From NCBI GenBank assembly GCA_910579845.1, contig CAJTWL010000022.1, positions 1 through 8,309 on the forward strand: a DNA stretch of 8,309 nucleotides, given 5' to 3'. This document shows, one piece after another, positions 4,349 through 8,309 of this stretch (positions are counted from its first letter, which is position 1; each line of letters begins with the position of its first letter). The position numbers and the translations under genes are program-made. This DNA is from an uncultured Muribaculaceae bacterium (GTDB lineage: Bacteria; Bacteroidota; Bacteroidia; Bacteroidales; Muribaculaceae). Under the pieces are notes generated by a model. It made no database searches. It was given only the letters and a program-made list of their open reading frames with translations, and was not told the DNA's origin.

Positions 4349-6697
4349 ATGAAACAGTCTTATCATAAAATTAATGAAACAATGAGTTTGATTTCCAGTA
4401 ATGTAGAGAAAGTCTATAACAACGGCGTGACACACCGTTTTCACACAAATGTGCCGTATATCACTGTCGACAATTTTCCGAGACTTGGGAAATTGGCGGC
4501 AATGAGATTCCTGGAGTGGGTTCATGACAACCCGGAAGGGGTGATCAGTCTGCCGACAGGTAAGACTCCCGAATATTTCATCGAATGGGTGAGACGTGCA
4601 CTGAACCGGTGGGATAGCGAAGATGGATGCCGTATGCGCGAAGAGAGCGGCTTGATCATCGACCGTAAACCGGACCTGAGAGGTCTTCGTTTCGTGCAGA
4701 TAGACGAATTCTATCCCATCGATCCAAGGCAGCACAATAGCTTCTATAACTATGTACAAAAATATTATGTTCAGGATTTCGGACTGGACCGGAACCGAGG
4801 ATTGTTTATCAACTGTGACGATATCCCGCTTGCAGAAGGACGTAAGTTTCCTGAGGTTTTCCCTGATGGTGCAGTAGATCTCGGTCTCCGCTACCGCGAG
4901 CCGAAAAGCCGGATGGAGGAGCTGCAGCAACGGTCGATATTCATGATTGATGACTGGTGTGCCGGCTATGAGCAACAAATCAGAGACATGGGTGGCATCG
5001 GATTCTTCTTGGGCGGCATAGGTCCTGACGGTCATATTGCTTTCAATACCCGAGGCAGTGACCCTCATTCCACAACACGTCTGACTTGTACCAACTTCGA
5101 GACACAGGCCGCGGCGGCGGGAGATCTCGGAGGCATAGAAGTATCGCGCACCAAGCCGGTCATAACTATAGGTTTAGACACGATAACATACAATAAACAA
5201 TGCGTGGCGATAATATTTGCCGCCGGTGAGGCCAAGGCCGGAGTCGTTGCCGATGCCCTGGAGAAGAAACCTTCTAACCTCTATCCTGCATCGGTGCTGT
5301 CGTGTTTGCCTGAAGCACGTTTCTATCTTACCCGAGGCGCTGCATCAATGCTTCACGAGTCTGTATACGATTATTATACCTCCACGCCGTGGACGCAGGA
5401 GAAGACCGACCGTGCGGTTCTTGAATACTGCAACCGTGTCTGCAAATACGGAGACAAAATCACCGTCGACGAACTGCGTCTCGATGAGTATTGCAGCATG
5501 ATTCCAGATCTGAGCGAGAATACTGTGCAGTCGGTCATAGATTCGTTGAAACGCAAGATCGACCTCGGTACCTCCTCGTGGAGCCATCAGAGGTTTTTCC
5601 ACACGGGTCCGCATCACGATGACATAATGCTCGGATTTCTGCCTCATATCCACCGCATATCGCGTAATGAGACCAACAAATCTCATTTTGCGGTCATGAC
5701 CTCCGGCTTCAATGCCGTTACCAACACATTCCTTGTCAAAGCCTTGACTGATACTCTGCGTTTCATAGAGGAGGGACGTATACAGATGCTCGAATATCCG
5801 GACTTTTTCAAGAAAGGGTACAAAGAGAAGCGTGACAAGGATATATACCATTGTCTCATCCATGTGGCATCCGGAAATACGGAAGAGCGTGAGCGCGGTT
5901 TCGCGCATAGGCTGGTGCGTGACTTTATCGAGATATGGGGTGTTGACAGCGTCGCTGCCTTGACATCAAAGATAAGGGATGTCATAGCAGAGACCCGTGA
6001 CAGCTATGCCGGTGAGAAGATGTCTGCCGAGATACGTCTGCTTAAGGGAATGATCCGTGAGTTTGAGGAAGAACTGGTGTGGGGATTTTTCGGTATAGAA
6101 AGTGACAATGTACATCATTTGCGTTTAGGTTTCTACACCGGCGATATCTTTACCCAGCAGCCGACTCGCGACCGCGATGTGGAGCCTGTACTCGAGCAAC
6201 TGCGCCGGATACATCCTACTGTCGTCAGTCTGGCTTTTGACCCGGAAGGTAGTGGTCCCGATACGCACTATAAGGTACTTCAGACCATTGCGGAGGCGAT
6301 ACGTGCATGGAGCCTGGAAGAAGACCTCAGTGAGCTGAAAATATGGGGATACCGTAACGTATGGTTCCGCTTCATGCCGTCTGAAGCCTCGCATATTGTC
6401 CCAGTGTCGCTTAATGCCATGGGTGTTTTCGACAATGCGTTCAGCAACTGTTATGCAAGTCAGGTGGATGCCTCCTTCCCGAGCTATATGCTTGATGGCA
6501 AGTTCAGTGACCTTGCCAAACGCATATGGGTGGATCAGCTTACACAAGTTCAGCACGTTCTCGGTAAGCCTTTCTTCTATCAGAACGAAAGTCCACGCAT
6601 CCGCGCAACGCATGGTCTTCTTTTCTTCAAGGAGATGAGTGTCGACGAGTTTCTTGACTCCGCCCGCGAGCTCCAGAAGTCTATGGGAGGCGATTGA
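4349..6697 (+). CDS. NagB-like domain fused to PIG-L/LmbE deacetylase-like domain
   Basis: A 782-residue cytoplasmic protein with no signal peptide. Residues about 35-335 are a glucosamine-6-phosphate deaminase-like domain: phosphate loop LPTGKTP (68-74), QIDEF (117-121) with D119 matching catalytic D72 of E. coli NagB, and LGGIGPDGHIAFN (221-233) with D227 and H229 matching D141 and H143. NagB E148 is replaced by T234. K296 in GEAKAG matches K208. Residues about 415-690 are PIG-L-like: PHHDD (421-425) stands where the zinc motif HPDDE is expected, TSGFNAV (451-457) follows, and GPDTHYKVLQ (636-645) carries the distal His (H640). Known NagB/PIG-L fusions in this phylum are about 650-660 residues, so this is a longer, divergent relative. 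The reaction is unproven; sugar-phosphate isomerisation plus de-N-acetylation is the family expectation. ATG 4349 gives the longest protein; ATG 4382 would remove 11 residues outside the domain. It follows the TIM-barrel gene by 41 bp and ends 17 bp before a strong terminator. Confidence 0.85.
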   Translation: MKQSYHKINETMSLISSNVEKVYNNGVTHRFHTNVPYITVDNFPRLGKLAAMRFLEWVHDNPEGVISLPTGKTPEYFIEWVRRALNRWDSEDGCRMREESGLIIDRKPDLRGLRFVQIDEFYPIDPRQHNSFYNYVQKYYVQDFGLDRNRGLFINCDDIPLAEGRKFPEVFPDGAVDLGLRYREPKSRMEELQQRSIFMIDDWCAGYEQQIRDMGGIGFFLGGIGPDGHIAFNTRGSDPHSTTRLTCTNFETQAAAAGDLGGIEVSRTKPVITIGLDTITYNKQCVAIIFAAGEAKAGVVADALEKKPSNLYPASVLSCLPEARFYLTRGAASMLHESVYDYYTSTPWTQEKTDRAVLEYCNRVCKYGDKITVDELRLDEYCSMIPDLSENTVQSVIDSLKRKIDLGTSSWSHQRFFHTGPHHDDIMLGFLPHIHRISRNETNKSHFAVMTSGFNAVTNTFLVKALTDTLRFIEEGRIQMLEYPDFFKKGYKEKRDKDIYHCLIHVASGNTEERERGFAHRLVRDFIEIWGVDSVAALTSKIRDVIAETRDSYAGEKMSAEIRLLKGMIREFEEELVWGFFGIESDNVHHLRLGFYTGDIFTQQPTRDRDVEPVLEQLRRIHPTVVSLAFDPEGSGPDTHYKVLQTIAEAIRAWSLEEDLSELKIWGYRNVWFRFMPSEASHIVPVSLNAMGVFDNAFSNCYASQVDASFPSYMLDGKFSDLAKRIWVDQLTQVQHVLGKPFFYQNESPRIRATHGLLFFKEMSVDEFLDSARELQKSMGGD

Positions 6698-6713
6698 CCG
6701 TCGGGAAATTCCA

Positions 6714-6766
6714 GTATAATAAAATTCCGGTTGCCCATGCAGTTGGGCAGCCGGAATTTATTATAC
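6714..6766. terminator. Long bidirectional hairpin terminator between convergent genes
   Basis: Left arm 6714-6737 and right arm 6744-6766 pair over 23 positions with one G-T wobble and one bulged base, around the six-base loop TGCAGT. The core CCGG-TTGCCCA / TGGGCA-GCCGG is GC-rich and the outer stem is A/T-rich (TATAATAAAATT / AATTTATTATA), giving U-rich ends in both directions. It sits 17 bp after the fusion gene's stop and 33 bp before the stop of the convergent minus-strand gene, so it can end both transcripts. Confidence 0.9.
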
Positions 6767-6799
6767 GGAAAAGTTGTGTTGGACTCTCAGAAAAACGTC

Positions 6800-8309
6800 T
6801 TACTTAATTATAAGTTTACGGGTTTTGCCGTCAACGGTAATTATGTATATGCCGTTTTGAAGCTTCGGCATCTCTTTATATTTTCCGGTATATACCGAGA
6901 CTCCATTGATGCTGTATATAATGACCTCCGACTCATCATCCTGTGGCAGATCTGTTAATCCGCTTCCTCCCTCTTCGGATATATGGCTGAAGTTTTTCCA
7001 GGAAGGTGCTGAAATGTATTTCTCCCGGGTGTATGCCGGAACGCGTAATTCAGCATTGCTGTATGTGACCGAAGAAAAAGCGGAACTATTTAGAACAGGA
7101 GGAATCGGATTTTCAGATACCACACTTTTTAATATACAGTTTGCAAACGCTTCGGATTGGATTTCTTTCACAGATGACGGAATAACCACCTCTTTCAATG
7201 AAGGACAATCCATAAAGGCACGGTAAGGAATCAACTCGACTCCTTTGCCGATTGTCAATTTAGAGAGTTCGTTATTTCCATAAGACATATATTCCGGAAT
7301 GGTTCTTACGTTGTCACTGATTACAATTTCCCTGATTGGCTGACGATAGAAGGGATTGTAGTCTTTATCAAACGTATACTGCCGTCCCAGGTAAAGACTT
7401 CCTATTGTATAACTGGTTGAGAACGGATACCGTCCGAAATTTAAAGGAATCTCTCCGTCTGATATCTCGACATGCGATAGATTCCGACACCCATAAAAAG
7501 CTTCATCACATACCGTTACGATTGAGGCAGGGATTACCACTTCCTTTAATGCCGTACAGTCGTAAAACGTACGTTCTTCTATTGAGGTGACGCGACAATC
7601 GATTCCATAGAATGAAAAGCCATCAACAATTTCAGCGGTCTCGAGTCCTGTATAATCACCTTTTATAACCGTAGCGGTACCTGTCGGTGTATTTACACGA
7701 TAATACACGCCTTTGATTATTATCTCACCGTTCTCAGGAGGGAGGACAGTTACCGTACATGATGCTGACACTTTAGAGCCATCGGTCGCCATGGCTGTTA
7801 TTTTAGCCACTCCGACAGAAACAGCAGTCACTTCTCCTATTGAAGAAACTTTAACGATCTTCTCATTGTCCGACATCCATTTTATATTTTTGTCTGTCGC
7901 TGTCACAGGCAATACTGTTGCGGATAAAACTTTCGTTTCACCGATCTTCATAGTCAATGACTCATTATTGAGAGATATAGACTCGACAAGGGTCTTCTCA
8001 ACAATGATAGTTACAGATGCTGACTGTCCTGTCGAATTTGTAGCGGTGATCACAGCGGTACCGACTGAGACAGCTGTCACAAGACCTGTCTCCGATACTA
8101 TTGCCACATCCTCGTTCTCCGATTTCCAAGTCACTGATTTGTCTGTAGCGTCATCCGGTGTGACAGTTGCTGAGAGTTGAACGGTCTGTTTTGCTTTCAG
8201 GGTCGTTGAACCACCAGCTGAGATAGTGATACCCTCAGCAGGAGTCGCCACAACCGTGATCTCTATTGTTGCTGTCTGTCCTGCCGAGTTCGTCGCGGTG
8301 ATTGTAGCG
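6800..8309 (-). CDS. Surface protein with Ig-like (Big_2) domains, BspA-type LRRs and T9SS tail, 5' partial
   Basis: The frame is open to the right edge (first whole codon at 8306-8308), so the N-terminus is outside the window; 502 residues are visible. The GTG at 8251 is an internal Val, not a start, since the frame upstream of it continues the Ig repeat (TITATNSAGQTATIEIT). In order: the end of one Ig-like Big_2 domain (1-20), two complete ones (about 24-105 and 108-190), then BspA-like LRR_5 repeats (about 200-440) with phrases such as IEERTFYDCTALKEVVIP and IQSEAFANC, a Gly/Asp-rich linker, and a C-terminal domain of about 45 residues (IYSINGVSVYTG, LQNGIYIITV, TRKLIIK) typical of the type IX secretion sorting signal. 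The Ig units repeat every 84-85 residues. It is expected to be exported across the outer membrane and anchored or released at the surface, perhaps as an adhesin; the ligand is unknown. It is convergent with the fusion gene, sharing its terminator. Confidence 0.9.
   Translation of the reverse strand, partial: ATITATNSAGQTATIEITVVATPAEGITISAGGSTTLKAKQTVQLSATVTPDDATDKSVTWKSENEDVAIVSETGLVTAVSVGTAVITATNSTGQSASVTIIVEKTLVESISLNNESLTMKIGETKVLSATVLPVTATDKNIKWMSDNEKIVKVSSIGEVTAVSVGVAKITAMATDGSKVSASCTVTVLPPENGEIIIKGVYYRVNTPTGTATVIKGDYTGLETAEIVDGFSFYGIDCRVTSIEERTFYDCTALKEVVIPASIVTVCDEAFYGCRNLSHVEISDGEIPLNFGRYPFSTSYTIGSLYLGRQYTFDKDYNPFYRQPIREIVISDNVRTIPEYMSYGNNELSKLTIGKGVELIPYRAFMDCPSLKEVVIPSSVKEIQSEAFANCILKSVVSENPIPPVLNSSAFSSVTYSNAELRVPAYTREKYISAPSWKNFSHISEEGGSGLTDLPQDDESEVIIYSINGVSVYTGKYKEMPKLQNGIYIITVDGKTRKLIIK
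7764..8309 (-). repeat. Tandem Ig-domain repeats, period about 252-255 bp
   Basis: Equivalent codons recur at 8271-8273, 8019-8021 and about 7764-7766, spacings of 252 and 255 bases. At these points the protein reads TNSAGQTA, TNSTGQSA and TDGSKVSA. The first two units are close at DNA level (TGTCCTG followed by CGA.TT and CGCGGTGAT-like blocks), and the array continues beyond the right edge. The last unit, next to the LRR region, is the most diverged. Confidence 0.7.

Noticed and set aside
4157..5068. 303-codon minus-strand frame opposite the TIM-barrel end and fusion gene start
   Set aside because: Long only because the opposite GC-richer coding strand avoids stops. It spans two real genes and its translation has no coherent domain.
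7713..8180. 155-codon plus-strand frame with repeated Thr/Val/Ser segments
   Set aside because: It is the antisense shadow of the tandem Ig repeats, which explains its apparent repeat pattern.

Overview
The window reads as chromosome of a gut-type member of the Bacteroidales, with a Muribaculaceae-, Prevotella- or Bacteroides-like flavour. The signs are Bacteroidetes -7 boxes (TAnnTTTG) ahead of two genes, AT-rich leaders without clear Shine-Dalgarno sites, a BspA-type leucine-rich-repeat surface protein with bacterial Ig domains and a type IX secretion tail, a NagB-like/PIG-L fusion of a kind I associate with this phylum, and an exported TIM-barrel sugar isomerase-like protein. I cannot fix the species by eye.

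Layout. Positions 1-433 hold no convincing gene. The first ~50 bases carry two short GGGTCAA repeats that could be the edge of an insertion sequence. Position 434 starts a DUF1848 protein with a C-terminal CxxxCxxC cluster. Fifteen bases after its stop comes a 54-codon ORF that looks like the front of a longer protein and ends inside a perfect 26-bp inverted repeat with a 26-nt spacer. After ~280 non-coding bases an AT-rich membrane acyltransferase begins, preceded by the best promoter match in the window. A 24-bp imperfect direct repeat brackets a more GC-rich segment of about 150 bp just after it.

Positions 3399-6697 are a two-gene unit: a secreted xylose-isomerase-like TIM-barrel protein, then (41 bp later) a 782-residue fusion of a glucosamine-6-phosphate-deaminase-like domain with a PIG-L/LmbE deacetylase-like domain. 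A long near-perfect hairpin at 6714-6766 closes this unit and also serves the convergent gene on the minus strand, whose 5' end lies beyond the right edge.

How the genes relate. The TIM-barrel and fusion genes look co-transcribed and probably both act on sugars, but one is predicted outside the cytoplasm and the other inside, so they may handle successive products rather than form a complex. The acyltransferase and the T9SS surface protein both concern the cell envelope but are not obviously linked. The stretch 1500-3400 looks like a site of repeated small rearrangements: a gene fragment, a palindrome, a compositionally distinct acyltransferase and a repeat-bracketed segment. I saw no CRISPR array, tRNA, rRNA or complete transposase. 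Nothing here amounts to a clear new multi-gene system; the best leads are the altered fusion enzyme, the palindrome-ended fragment and the repeat-bracketed segment.
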